A DNA stretch of 64,000 nt from Cyrtodaria siliqua (GCA_037043455.1 JAWPHD010000091.1:310001-374000); one strand, 5' to 3'; counted from the stretch's first letter, positions 33,045 through 44,159 are shown. Numbers and translations are program-made. The notes: generated by a model from the letters alone, not told the origin.

Positions 33045-36000
33045 ATGAGGTAAGTGTACTTTTAAAATAATTTTAAAGAAACTAACACGCCAAATAACGG
33101 CAAAATTACACTACAAAACCGTTTATCAACACTATATTCAGGTGGTCAGGTCATATACTTAGGTATATGTGCAGATTAAAATTACAGGTTTATTCACGGG
33201 TGAATACGCGTAAAATTAATTATGAATTGGTAATTTACACTCACGCTACAGTTTGCAGTTTGGCCTGAATGGTTAGTCTTCATATTATGTCTATAGAGTT
33301 CAGATTTTTAATATAATGTAAGAAACGGTATACATTTGTTGTAAACGTTGCCTGTTGATGACGGGATCGTGACTTGAAGTAATAAAAAAGCGCCTTTCCA
33401 ACAGCAAACATGGGTCTTAGTACATGCATTTATTATTATTAGGTGTTATTTATAATTACAAAAAAAAATGCGCTAATTCTATGATGTTAATTTAATCACA
33501 TATTATCGAACTGCGGCGTTAGAGTTTTGTAGTTTCAGTGTTTAACCTACTTTTAAATCCATTCAGATTCAATCAATTTTCAAATTTAAATAAATTGCTT
33601 TCAATTTAAACTCACAGTATGTCTCGATTTTATTAAGAGAGATCACTTGTGTAATACAATGGTACACTGCGCTCGCGGGAATGTTCATTTGCATAGCAAA
33701 GTATCGTTCATTGAATTGTTGAAACGTAGGTTAACCTCTAAGTAAGTTAGTGTTTATTAAGTGGAATTCTAACAAAATAAACCCGCCATTATGCGATCCC
33801 TACGGTCGCTACATTTGGGTTGTAACACTAACTTATGTATACAATTTCTTTAACATACGTCAGTTGCATTACATGTAGGTATGTAACTCGCATTTATAGT
33901 ATTTAGAAAACATTCATATCGCCAGAAAGCGTTGATAATTCATATTTTGTATATTTAGACATTGAATTAAAAGCCTTCGTAGGTTTAGTCTCTGGGGTGC
34001 GCAAAACATGCTTTATTGTTACAAAGAAGTTCTAGCATTCTCACGATTTTAAATCTCAAGAGCAAAATGTGCAAGTTTCATATTTTTTTTGCCGACGTAG
34101 TCGTAAAAGTTCAAAGGTGTCCCCACAGACGCTCTTCCCTGATATTTTTGGGTAGCATGCCAACTTGTGACCAAACAAATGCATATATGTGTTAAACAGC
34201 ATACATTTGTACCTGTGGCTGTTCCGCTGCTTTTTCACTTCGGAGCAGCGCTCGGTCGTTTCTGGAATGAGTCCACAGACGGCGCGGTGACGATGGTCTC
34301 ATTTAAATCGCTCCATGGGTCAACGACCCTATGGCTAAAGAAGTTTTGTTACAATGCACCTTATGCATTTTTTTTGAGTGTCCACGAAGCGTTCGTTCCG
34401 GAAAATGAAAGAGCGAATCACTTTTCAGTTGATAATGACGGTTGTTAAGAATTGTATATGTTTCCACAAACACAAAGTCTATTTTATTGCGACGATCTTC
34501 CAAACTCGGTAGATTTTTGTTTTGTCATGACATAAGTCCAAGCATCGTTTCTGAACGTTTTCAAGTTTGTCTTTTACACATTTATAATATGGGGAATAAA
34601 TTATGGCTCCGTACTCGAGCAAGGGCCTAATCATCATACATATAATTTTATTTGCGTAATAAATATATATAATTCTCAATTATCGCAAATCTCCTCCCAA
34701 AGTTTTCAACCGATTGTTTCGAGACTTTACAGATGCTTACAGTGTCAAGCTGTGCATCGACTATGTACTACCTGAGTTACGGCCCTTTTATTCGTCAAAT
34801 TTTATGTTTTCAGCTGATTGCTTTTAATTGGGGCATCGTGTCCCATGGACAAATTGAAAAAAGTGTGTGTTTTTCTCATAGTGTTGTTTCGTGTTCTCAC
34901 TACATTGAAAGCCTATTCGTCATATATAGGTGCTATTAATTTTTAGAGTTGAACGTTAAACGTGACGATTTTAAAAATACTATGTAAACAATGAAAACGT
35001 TATTATACATGTCTTGGTCGTGACTAATGTCGAGAGTATCTGTGCTGCAAACTTATTGCTATGTTCAAATTCGGCGATGAAAATATGTCTGATTCCAATA
35101 ATTCGGCAATGAAAATATGTTTAAAGTTCCAATGGGCGATAAACAATGTTTTGAAAGATTCAGTTCGGCGATAACAATATGTTCAAATTCAAACTTAGTA
35201 TAGAGAATGTTCAAAAACAGCTACAACTAACGTTTTACATATACAGCAAGCGCCCCTGCAAGGGCCCACAACCCGTACCTTTTCATTTTTTGAGTGGGGT
35301 CAAATATACAACCGGGGATCGTTCCGTCAAAACCCAACCCAAGTACACTTTCAACTAAGTACAAATAGAGATGCGTGGAAGGCTCATGTTAACTATTGTC
35401 CGAGGCCGAATACGGTACATGGAAGGATCGTGTTCATTTATTGCCAGATGCCGAATACGGTACATGGAAGGATCATGTTAACTTTTGCCCGAGGCCGAAT
35501 AATATACATGGAAGGATCATGTGGACATTCGGCCCCAGATAACAGTTCGGCCTCCAGCATTAGTTCACAGTATCCTTCCATGAATACCTCGGAAAAATTT
35601 CCATAATGACCATGTAAGCCCTTAAATGACTGTTTTATTGCATGATTTATTACAAGCGGACATATAGTCAAACATTTATTAAAGTAGATATCCCGCGAAC
35701 AACAGCCAATGTTTAGATTGTAACACTATCGGGCCATTTAACAGTTTAATAACAAGTGATGGAATTATCTCGCATTTAATAGTAATTTACCTAATATAGC
35801 ACGGTTTAGGCTCAGTACTTCAGGTTTATGAAAAATATATCAAAAGTAAGAACAAAGAAAAAACCATTAGAGCTATGGTACAATAGTAATTTACCTAATA
35901 TTCTACAATTCGGTAAAGCTCTCTCAGATAGCTATAGATATTGTATTAGCTTACTATATACAGTTAGATCGTAGGCGTAGTATACTTTATTATACGATTA

Positions 36001-37195
36001 TTAAATAACTGTGAAAACAACCAACGATGCTTACACGTGCTAGCAGGTATATACTGAGATATTTAGAAGCGGGGAGGGAGGGTGGTTATAAGGTTATCTT
36101 AGAGAATTGATATTCCACTATACGATCAATAAATAAACTGTAGCATGGGGCAGCTCAAAGATTATAAAAGCGTGTTATTAAGACTACGGACTTGTTATTT
36201 ATTAATGCCCTGGTTACACAGTGTCACAAGATTATGTGTACATCGTTTCTAAATCTATTTACGACGGGGTATATATTTTAAATAGCATGTTTTGAGAATC
36301 CAAACTGTAAAGACACAATATAAACGGCTTTAATTCATTTTACGCCTATTTTATCACGGATATTTTAAGAACCCGTGAGTAAACCTAGACTTAAATCGCC
36401 TTAAATCGAATCATACATTATTATATGACCTGAACAGTTGGATAGAGTTTGGCGGTTTTGTAGTGTAATTTTGCCGTTTTTTGGCGGGTTGGTTTCTTTA
36501 ATGATGACACGTTATAATTAAGTTTATAACTGGCAGTCTTGTTGTATGCATTGTTCGCGAGCATTCGTAGCAAGCTCGGTCAGTTCCGGCTACGTTTGGA
36601 AACACACCATGGGTTTAATCGAGATGTTGCAAATGTGGTCGCAGTAGTTCTTTGTGCATAAACATTATTTTTTAAACTTTAAATATAAATACAATTTTAC
36701 AGGGTTGGCGCTTACATCGTATCAGTATGTATCCTGCAGCTTCTGCACACTTCCAACAGCCAGCAATGTGGTGGATGTTACCCAGTGACCAAGACCTTTT
36801 CCAGTTGGCAGACGACACCTTGTTTCGGAAAATTCCGCATCAGATACCGTATTTGTAACAAAGTACTGTCATTTAACACCTGTGCTAAACGCTGTTCCAA
36901 GCCGTTTGAAATCAAAGTCGAGGTCGAGAGCTGTCGCAAGTGGACGTGGCTTGGCGGAGGTGGAGGAGGTGGCGGAGGAGGTGGTGGCGGAGGAGGTGGC
37001 GAAGGAGGTGGTGGCGGAGGAGGTGGCGGAGGTGGTGCTAGGCGTTTACTTCCCATAGCAGCTCCCGTGGACGCAGCCACGGTTAGCGCAATTGAGTCAC
37101 AAATTGAAACCGCTTTGGCTGGTAAAACAAACATAGACTCGAGTGCACTGCAAAACGCGCTGTCTTCAGCGACCGCCGGATTCTCTGCCGCATAG
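33045..37195 (+). CDS. Candidate secreted Cys-rich/poly-Gly protein, 165 aa, two coding exons
   Basis: Proposed join 33045-33049 and 36703-37195. The first piece is only ATGAG followed by GTAAGT; TTTTACAG precedes the second. The join gives MRVGAYIVSVCILQLLHTS, a good signal peptide, then the mature start near SQQCGGCY. Residues 22-85 contain seven cysteines (24, 27, 42, 53, 62, 66, 79). SSWQTTPC.G.FRIRYRIC is loosely like a thrombospondin type-1 repeat, though cysteines are missing for a real match. Residues 86-113 are 27 Gly plus one Glu, encoded by mixed GGA/GGT/GGC codons. A 52-residue Ala/Ser-rich, probably helical tail ends FSAA. Gly-rich Cys-rich secreted proteins are common in shell matrix, byssus and mucus, but no family is recognised. 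ATTAAA follows at 37295-37300. Confidence 0.65.
33055..33260 (-). repeat. Dispersed family R1, copy b (inverted, in intron)
   Basis: Begins CGCCAAATAACGGCAAAATT just after the splice donor and continues through TTTATTCACGGGTGAATACG to TTATGAATTGGTAA, the reverse complement of blocks in 21790-22230. Confidence 0.7.
33261..34214. other. Intron sequence, nothing recognised
   Basis: No exon-like segment, tandem repeat or element end was identified. Confidence 0.35.
34215..34640 (-). pseudogene. 3'-terminal LINE reverse-transcriptase fragment, antisense in intron
   Basis: Minus-strand text reads MIRPLLEYGAIIYSPYYK, DKLENVQKRCLDL, then in another frame LEDRRNKIDFVFV, RTLRGHSKKMHKVHC and finally WSDLNETIVTAPSVDSFQKR. 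These are the thumb and C-terminal landmarks of jockey/CR1-type non-LTR reverse transcriptases. Frameshifts separate the parts, and no endonuclease or catalytic core is present. Distinct from LINE A and LINE B at 47-63 kb. Confidence 0.8.
35045..35200 (+). repeat. Short diverged tandem repeat around TTCGGCGATGAAAATATGT
   Basis: Three to four units of ~45 bases with TCGGCAATGAAAATATG-like cores. Confidence 0.6.
35360..35535 (+). repeat. ~60-bp tandem repeat, three to four units
   Basis: Units share GAGGCCGAATACGGTACATG followed by GAAGGATCATGTTAAC. Confidence 0.75.
36205..36515 (+). repeat. Dispersed family R1, copy c (in intron)
   Basis: ACATCGTTTCTAAATCTA, GAATCCAAACTGTAAAGACA, AAGAACCCGTGAGTAAACCT, ATGACCTGAACAGTTGGATA and GCCGTTTTTTGGCGGGTT match the family in order. 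It ends ~190 bp before the second coding exon. Confidence 0.75.
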
Positions 37196-37294
37196 AACGA
37201 GAGATGATCTTGAGACAATAGCTAAACGATCGACACAACAGGAAGCAACTTTTGATTAAACATTGCAACAACAGTCTTGTTCCGTTCTGTTGAA

Positions 37295-37300
37295 ATTAAA
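37295..37300 (+). terminator. Poly(A) signal ATTAAA
   Basis: Common variant hexamer 100 bases after the stop codon of the secreted-protein gene. Confidence 0.45.
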
Positions 37301-37564
37301 CACCAAACTTATCAGCCATGGTGAATCATGACCACTAGTCAACTATCAAATCTCTCCATAATTTACTAATTCTTTTTAAGTATTAATACATATATATACT
37401 CTTTAGTACATGCTGTCACTAAACTTCCTTTTGTATTTGCACAGGTGTAAATCGTTTAACTGAAAATAACACATGCCAGAATATATGGTGTACTCCAACT
37501 ACCAGTTATTGGAAGTTTTAGTATGGCAGACAGCTGAAATGGACATGCGACAAGACAAATAAGA

Positions 37565-37675
37565 GTATGGTCTCATCTCGTTGGCTGCTTTAAACACCGT
37601 GATGGGCTACGTCCATCTCGATGTTTAAATCAACCAACTCGATGTTTAAATCAACCAACTAGATGAGACCATACT
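37565..37675. repeat. ~32-bp-arm palindrome with internal direct repeat
   Basis: GTATGGTCTCATCTCGTTGG faces CCAACTAGATGAGACCATAC. Between them CTCGATGTTTAAATCAACCA occurs twice in tandem. Likely a foldback MITE. Confidence 0.85.
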
Positions 37676-37689
37676 TTATCTATTACATG

Positions 37690-38225
37690 TATGTATTGAC
37701 GGAACAATGTACTTGTGATGTGTGTTGATGGAACAGTGTACTTGTGTTGTGTTTTGGTTGGACCAGTGTACTTGTGTTGTGTGTTGATGGAACAGTGTAC
37801 TTGTGTTGTGTGTTGATGGACCAGTGTACTTGTGTTGTGTGTTGATGGACTATTGTACTTGTGTTGTGTTTTGACGGAACAGTGTACTTGTGTTGTGTTT
37901 TGGTGGAACAGTGTACTTGTGTTGTGTTTTGGTGGAAAAGTGTACTTGGGTTGTGTTTTGACGGAACAATGTACGTGTGTTGTGTTTTGGTGGAACAGTG
38001 TACTTGTGTTGTGTTTTGGTGGAACAGTGTACTTTTGTTGTGCTTTGACGGAACAGTGTACCTGTGTTGTGTTTTGACGGAACAGTGTACTTGTGTTTTG
38101 TCTTGACGGAACAGTGTATTTGGGTTGTGTTTTGACGGAACAGTGTACGTGTGTTGTACATTGATTAAACAGTGTACTTGTGTTGTGATGTGACGAAACT
38201 GTATACTGGTGTTGTGTTTTAATTG
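37690..38225 (+). repeat. 29-bp minisatellite, ~18 units
   Basis: The unit is roughly GGAACAGTGTACTTGTGTTG plus TGTTTTGAC. The unit lacks stops on the minus strand in all frames, so 100-190-codon Thr/His-rich open frames appear. I treat them as artefacts, because 29 is not a multiple of three and each frame gives a different peptide. Confidence 0.95.
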
Positions 38226-39027
38226 TTTGTATTTTATACAGTACACAATAATATATAATAATTACGATTATTGATACTTACATTTTGTCAGTAACGATGT
38301 TTATATATATACTCATATAATATGTGAGGTTCCTGGTTTTTTGTTAATTTTGTCATTGTCGTTGTTGTTCTGTTTAAATAAATATAAAACAAATAATTTC
38401 GTTGACGGTCTGTACTGTAACTATTTTGTGATAGAGGTAAAGGAGGAGTTGAACCCGCGGTCTCGATGTGTTTCAGGCCCCAAACACCAGGTTTTGATCT
38501 CGAACAATATAAAACCAGCTGGAGATATTTCATTTCTAATCTGACATGGGCTGTTATGTATATAATAAACAATTTTTCGAGACATTGAACATCATAGAAC
38601 ATCATTTATTTCCCATAACTTTTTTATCCCCGTCCCTCAACATCAAGCGAAATAAGTATGCAGCAAGGTTGTTGTTGGAACGTAGCGCTGCATTAAATAA
38701 CACACTCTAATGCATTTTTTTTTGTATCTTTGTATAAAGATCGGACACAAAACACACGCATTTGACCTCGGATACCCTCACCATCACCCCCTCCACCACC
38801 CCGCACACGCCAGTGTTACTTAACATTGAAGATAGGGAAATGAGATTTGTTTCTGACCAGGAAGATGTTTGCTGTCTGTTACTCGAACGCTATCAATTTT
38901 CATCCAAACCGGTGCAGACTTTATATATGTCCGGACAAAACTCAGGATTGACTGACACATGAAAGACAAATAATGGCAAAAAGATACTCCCCAGAAACGT
39001 TCCGGGATCATAAACATTATAATTGAT
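38226..39027. other. No recognisable gene
   Basis: Contains a short patch near 38440-38530 (AACCCGCGGTCTCGATG) but no exon or element is convincing. Confidence 0.35.
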
Positions 39028-39140
39028 TTGAATGTTGTTTAACGGCTCATCAACACAGTATAGGTTATTTAGAGCCGCCCCAGAGAGAGGGGAAGGATAC
39101 ATAGGATTCCGGAAACCGTGCCCTACTCTTATTAAATCAG
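39028..39140 (-). mobile_element. SINE-like family S1, copy 1 (3' part)
   Basis: TTGAATGTTGTTTAACGGCT, GGTTATTTAGAGCCGCCCCA and GGGGAAGGATACATAGGA-CC match 41330-41600 (opposite strand) and 50573-50690. Confidence 0.75.
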
Positions 39141-39389
39141 CCCAGTCTTATTTAATAGAGATATACGATCTTCTGTGCTCAACATCTTTTGCCAGAGGCT
39201 GGGGCTTCGCGGTCTCTTTTGGGTGCATAATTATGTAGTTCCCAGTGTAATTCCATATGCACACGTTTGACAAATTGGTCACATCTGCTGATGATGCGCG
39301 ATCTCTGTCAACTTCTGTAGCCAATAATCACTGCCACCACACAAATCACGTGACGATAAATGAGACCATGTGATTATAAAATGGCGATA

Positions 39390-39532
39390 CAGTACAGTAA
39401 CCAACAGGCAAATTGGCATTAACATCATGACCTTCGAGAAGATGTTGAAACATTCAACCTGTGTTGGCTTGGGTGTAATCTCTTTATTAAATTTACGCAC
39501 AGCTTCTGTAATGTTCTCAACGGAATACATGT
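39390..39532 (-). pseudogene. RecQ-like helicase exon fragment
   Basis: On the minus strand SVENITEAVRKFNKEIT, then PTQVECFNIF and, after a frameshift, EGHDVNANLPVGY, resemble the start of a RecQ-type helicase domain, where LPTGYGKS would be the ATP-binding Walker A motif. Here the text turns to CTVSPF after LPVGY, so the motif is broken and a stop follows. Likely a remnant of a multi-copy RecQ-like gene family. It abuts the edge of the right duplication arm. Confidence 0.45.
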
Positions 39533-39824
39533 TTGTTTACAAGTAACCAAGTAACCGGTGTGCATATTAAATATATTCGCTAAAAACTTTTTTTATATAA
39601 ATTATTTTTGTAACCAGATACCGTTTTCCACACTATTTTCTTATATGAACACAGCAAGTTGAAAAATGACCTAAAAATATTTAACCAAAAAAGTATGGAT
39701 TTCAGCTATAAATGTGTGTGGTGGCAGTGGTTACTGTACCATATAGGGGAAGTAACCACTGCGGGGAGTTTGGTCATGAAAGTGAGCGCAACACCTTCGC
39801 TGTTGTCATTCAGTGTGTCTCAAC

Positions 39825-40020
39825 GGCATTTCCGTGGTCGAAGGGTTAACCACGTTGCTGTGTAAACCTTCTCGACTCTCACCGCTGCGGGTTCGAATCC
39901 CACTAGGAATTCAACTTGTAGTGAGAGCGTGTCAATTCTTACTGATGACAGGATGTATACAGTACATGGTTTTTACCCACGAATAAATGGATGGCATGCC
40001 TCCATCATAAAAAAAAAACC
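39825..40020 (+). mobile_element. tRNA-derived SINE (family S2), complete pol III promoter
   Basis: TGGTCGAAGGG at 39835-39845 fits the A-box consensus and GGTTCGAATCC at 39890-39900 is a perfect B box. The body runs through AACTTGTAGTGAGAGCGTGT, TACAGTACATGGTTTTTACC and AATAAATGGATGGCATGCC to an A-rich tail at ~40008. Other members: 4100-4250, 43600-43745 and 52625-52800. Confidence 0.75.
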
Positions 40021-40827
40021 CGACAATAATACATGGCCTACACTGTGCCGAATAATGGTACCGAACTAACAGAGTGTCAACAACATTTCTGACGGCATCG
40101 GTCTGTATGTCCTTGGCAAATGCTTTTTGTTCCTTATAGATTTATTTTGTTATAAAATCATCAAGAATTACATATACGTCTATACATACAGTCCTCTTAT
40201 ACTTAGTGCTAAACAAAACAAAACAAAACAATATCGTTGAATGTGTGTTTCCCACGGACAAATGTAACACACTTACAGATTTCAGCATTTGAATCTGAAT
40301 TAGAATGCAGAAATAGTCCATAAATAGAAATCGTCGGCGCGATCATCTCGTTGTGATGTTACGGCACGTCGACACATGCATAGGTCATACTGATGCACAA
40401 ACTGATGAAAGATGAAGAAATGAAGTAGTAATTAAAAATTTCAGTAAACTATATATGTAAATCAACAATTGCCCGTCAAAGGGTATATATAAACAAGTAG
40501 CCTACATATATATAAGAACACATTTTAATGATTTGTATAGTCTGATTTCTTTCAGGAAAAGAAGAACATGGCTATATTCTTGTTAAATATGTTTATTAGT
40601 ATGCACTTGAAATCCATTTCCCTCAATTAATGAACAGTTTCAATATGATCAATATAGTCCTTTCGTGTCGATTTCACACGCTGGCGGCATCTCTTGTATG
40701 TGTGATTCCAACGACTGGGATTCACGATACCGTTCACATCCGCTTTCCTCCTCGATTTTCTCATGTGACACTGACATCCACGGGCCATCATACACCCAGA
40801 AAACCTTCTCCGACCCTCTCACACCAT

Positions 40828-42331
40828 CTACTCCTCCCTCGTCTTCCTGGCCTCTGCTGCCTTCCTCCTGGCTTCCTCTGCCATCTCCTTAACCTTTCTT
40901 CTCCTCTCGCCAATGTCAGGGGTGGCGGCCCTGCGTATACAAGAAACACAAAAGATGGAACAAACTTTATATAATTAAGCAGATACGTTTAGAATGTTTC
41001 ATAAGATGTCATTATATCAAGGTTTGGTCAAAGCTAAATAAAAACTTATCTTGTAGTTCTATATCCAACCCATTTAATTTGTTTTCTCTTCTCTGTGCAG
41101 CGTCTGAAATCTTTGCGTCCACCTGGCGTGCCTTCTCCTTTCTCTCGTTCATCTGAGCGTCTCTCATTATCTCTATCTCTAGCATCTTTAACTCCGACTT
41201 CCTGGCCTTCTCCATTCTCTCCTTGATCATTGCGTCCCTCAGTATCTCCTCCATCAGTTTCTCTTCCTCGTCCGTTTACTCGATCTGGATAATAGTGGTA
41301 TAAAATATAATATAAATAAAAACTGCATCAACTGTTCCGTGGTGCCACTGAGTTCCGTCGGTGTGTTCTTGGGCAAGACACTTTCCCGCAGCCTCGTCCG
41401 TCGGATGGGGACGTAAACCGGGCTGTCCCGTGTATCGGTCTATCCTCCGAGCACGTAAAAGAACCATAGGAATCCATTCGATAATAAGAGTAGGGCAGGT
41501 TCCCGGATTCCTATGTATCCTTCCCCTCTCTCTGGGGCGGCTCTAAATAACCTATTCTGTGTTGATGAGACGTTAAACAACATTCAATTCAATTCAATTC
41601 TTCCATAATTACCGCAAGGTAGTTGAAATCATAGTTAAATGTTCAGGAATAAAATCATATCGGATGGAGAGTAACCCCTTTAACCTCTAGTCGACACATG
41701 TTACACATAACCCGCTACTGTATGTGCGATCTCTCAGTTACAGGCATGCATTAAAGGGAGTACATCAGGCTTTTCAAAAGTGTCTAGGGGTCCGACTTAA
41801 AATTGACAAATAATGATATTTTCTATTTTAAAGCGCCTAAATATAATGAATGATCCTAAAAATGACCCCTTAGTTACAAGGAAATTCATTTTGTACAGTA
41901 ATACGTGCTATCCTAGGTTACGCACCGGGGTTAATTTCAGCAATTTATTCCCGATTCCGTCCTAGCTATATGGTGTATTCGAAGTTTAAACCTTAACAAT
42001 ATCGTTCGAACATCATATTTTGATGGATATAAGTGTTTTATCATGAATTGGAACATTTTTATAATTTAAGATATTTCTAGAAAAATCCTGATGTACTCCC
42101 TTTAAAGTCATCCAAAAAACGAAGTGAACGAATGTACCTCCTTCTTCTGACCATCCTTCTTCTCTCTAATCTCTCCATCTTCTATCGTATGTTTTGGGCT
42201 GGTGGAGTCTTCACTGAGATCCACTACAAAAGCGATTCCCTGTGCTCTTACAGTCGGCTCCATGCCTGAAGATTTAATACATTTAATACTAATCAGCAAC
42301 CGTATAAAACAAATTAATATAAAACTACACA

Positions 42332-42363
<32 letters not shown>

Positions 42364-42770
42364 ATAATAATAATAATAATAACAATAACAATAATAACAC
42401 TAATAACAATAATAATAATAACAAAACTACTATTAATAATAATAATAACAATAATAACAAATAAAAATAATAATAACAATAATAATTCATAATTATTCAT
42501 AATGCCAGATAATAATTAATAATAATAGTTTAAAAGATATGTGTGCATAGACATGCTATTAAGTTTGCCATTAGTTGAAGGTACAATGTATAACCGTCCC
42601 AACTCACCTTTTTCTTGCAGGTCTCTAACCATATCCGCTTGTTTACCGGGACTTGGCATTTCAAAAACCGTCGCTTCGATCAGAACCTCGTGAATGTCCC
42701 TCTCGTCTTCGTCGTCATTTAAGGGACACACTCTATTCGCCTTCTTAAAACCAGAAAAACAGTTGCCCAT
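40828..42770 (-). pseudogene. Copy 2 of the acylated stathmin-like gene, nonsense in exon 3
   Basis: Exons 42770-42608, 42265-42138, 41284-41046 and 40930-40828 (163, 128, 239 and 103 bases) keep phase throughout and would give 210 residues. However, codon 3 of exon 3 is TAA (positions ~41278-41276) where copy 1 has TAC. Splice sites are all canonical: AAAAG|GTGAGT, TTCAG|GC, GAG|GTACAT, CCAG|ATC, GATAA|GTTTTT, CGCAG|GG. Exon 2 begins GMEPTVRAQG, probably the ancestral form. The remaining helix is well conserved (RKSELKMLEIEIMRDAQ). Either recently dead or truncated to ~99 residues. Confidence 0.75.
41330..41600 (+). mobile_element. SINE-like family S1, fullest copy
   Basis: Reads CTTGGGCAAGACACTTTCCC, GGATGGGGACGTAAACCGGG, CACGTAAAAGAACC, CTCTGGGGCGGCTCTAAATA and GACGTTAAACAACATTCAAT, ending in an (ATTCA)n tail. 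It is absent from the corresponding intron of the left arm, which reads straight through TTATGGAAGAACGGAGC, so it inserted after the duplication. Confidence 0.8.
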
Positions 42771-43111
42771 ACTGACTATGTCAATATAGCAATCAGAAAT
42801 CCGAGGTCAATTACAAAACGTAGCTTGCTCTGAAAACAAACTATGGTTACGACGTTAATTGAAACGTCATATTGACGTCTATCATTGTGCGAAGCAAATC
42901 ACTTGACGCGTCGAGGTAATGTGGCCGGATTCTGAACGTAGGCCATTATATTGGTCCCTCCGTTGTTTCGTATTGGCGCATATACTAATACTGGAATGTG
43001 ACAATCACTCTCCGAATTGCGACTAGAGTATTTTAATATGAACTATATTAGGACGACAATTTTTACTGTTCCATGGACATTGTTCGCGATGTTCGCCATC
43101 ATTTCATCACG

Positions 43112-43275
43112 CCATATATAGAGAATATTATGTTAGTACCTGATCCTATCCAGTTTATCAGGTGAGGCTGAGAAAAAAAATGAAGTCCGAGGCTGTGCCG
43201 AGGGCTTTTTTTCGTTCGTGCCGAACCTGATCAACTGGATAGGATCAGGCACTAACATGATATTCTATTTATCAT
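43112..43275. repeat. Palindromic MITE-like element, ~45-bp arms
   Basis: AGAATATTATGTTAGTACCT and GATCCTATCCAGTT face AACTGGATAGGATCAGGCAC and TAACATGATATTCT. A second, inner pair (AGGCTG/CAGCCT type around GTCCGAGGCTGTGCCGAGG) lies in the middle. Confidence 0.8.
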
Positions 43276-43599
43276 GTTGATCGTTTGAAATCATTTAATT
43301 TACTTTTTTTGCAATTCGACCCCACCCCCATTTTTTCCGTTCAAATGTTCCCAGACGTCATCAAATATACCCTGACGTCATCAAAAGAGGTGCTGACGTC
43401 ATCAAGAGAAGTTCACCTGACGGGATAGGAACGTACACCCTGTTTCTCGACAGAATTATACAGATCTATCGACATGATAAATACACACACTTGAGGGAAT
43501 CTATACGTCGCGGCAGGTTTAGATTTTTTGAATGGAGTTTTACGTACCTTTTAACACATGTTGATGTATATGATGATCGATTTTTTGTTTGATAGAGGC

Positions 43600-43745
43600 A
43601 CAACACCCCAGTTTACATGTGTAGAACCAGTACATATACCTCCCTCCAATTCGTAGTACTCGACAGTCCCTCATTTGATAAGTCGAGCTCCCAGTGGGAT
43701 TCGAACCCGCAGCGGTGAGAGGCGAGAAAGTTTTAGACGCGACAA
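43600..43745 (-). mobile_element. SINE family S2 fragment
   Basis: GGGATTCGAACCCGCAGCGG with GTGAGAGGCGAGAAAG is the reverse complement of the S2 B-box region; the rest is diverged. Confidence 0.6.
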
Positions 43746-44049
43746 GTTTAGTTACTTCATAGAAATGTTAGATTGGTGAACTTTGTAAACAAATATAAAA
43801 ACAATCTGTATTTGTTGTGACAAATCATGGAAACAAGTTTAAAGAAAAATATTACTCGGAATTATAAAAGAAAGTAATCATTTTTGTCTGTTCAGAATAG
43901 TATGTTTTTGTAATTTATTTCTAGTTGTTCGTGTGAAGAAAGCAATAACAATTAAAAGCAATATTAACTGAAGCAACACCGAAGTTTGCTGAAGTTGCTA
44001 TTAAATTATCTGCTGTTTCTGATGAGCATGATGACTGTGCCATGTCGCT

Positions 44050-44159
44050 TTAATGCGATAAAGGCGCGCATTACATAGGTATCAGATTTCTGTTAATGAC
44101 TAGATGGCGTGATGACTAGATGGCGCCTTTATGCGACAATGGCACCTCGCCTAGGTGTC
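44050..44159 (+). repeat. Minisatellite U, first block (hairpin-containing ~36-bp unit)
   Basis: Diverged units of the TTTATGCGACAATGGCGCCT family. The array continues at 45651-45948, 46400-46941 and 63361-63510; everything between those blocks is inserted DNA. Confidence 0.7.

Larger units (their letters stand above)
43031..43852. mobile_element. 822-bp insertion in the right arm, TA-flanked
   Basis: GAGTA at 43026-43030 and TACTCGG from 43853 join to give GAGTACTCGG, the sequence of the left arm. The inserted block is composite: it contains a palindromic element and a SINE fragment. Confidence 0.65.
39555..44014 (-). repeat. Right arm of the inverted duplication
   Basis: Reverse complement of 1-4515. 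It contains copy 2 of the four-exon gene, a complete S2 SINE, an S1 SINE absent from the left arm, and an 822-bp insertion (43031-43852) where the left arm has a different element. The distal boundary is near 44014, just before TTTCTGATGAGC. Confidence 0.9.

Noticed and set aside
34733..34939. Short Cys-rich frame in the intron of the secreted-protein gene
   Set aside because: No signal peptide, no splice sites and no similarity; probably chance.
36778..37218. Proline-rich frame antisense to the poly-Gly exon
   Set aside because: Shadow of the Gly codons; the sense strand has a signal peptide and splice sites, the antisense does not.
37683..38246. 187-codon Thr/His/Asn-rich frame on the minus strand
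   Set aside because: Stop-free translation of the 29-bp minisatellite; all three frames are open in parts, as expected from a stop-free unit.
39835..39905. tRNA gene
   Set aside because: A and B boxes are present but anticodon and acceptor stems do not pair; it is the head of a SINE with other copies in the window.
40630..40974. 114-codon plus-strand frame rich in Pro/Ser/Leu
   Set aside because: Antisense shadow of exon 4 of the duplicated gene.
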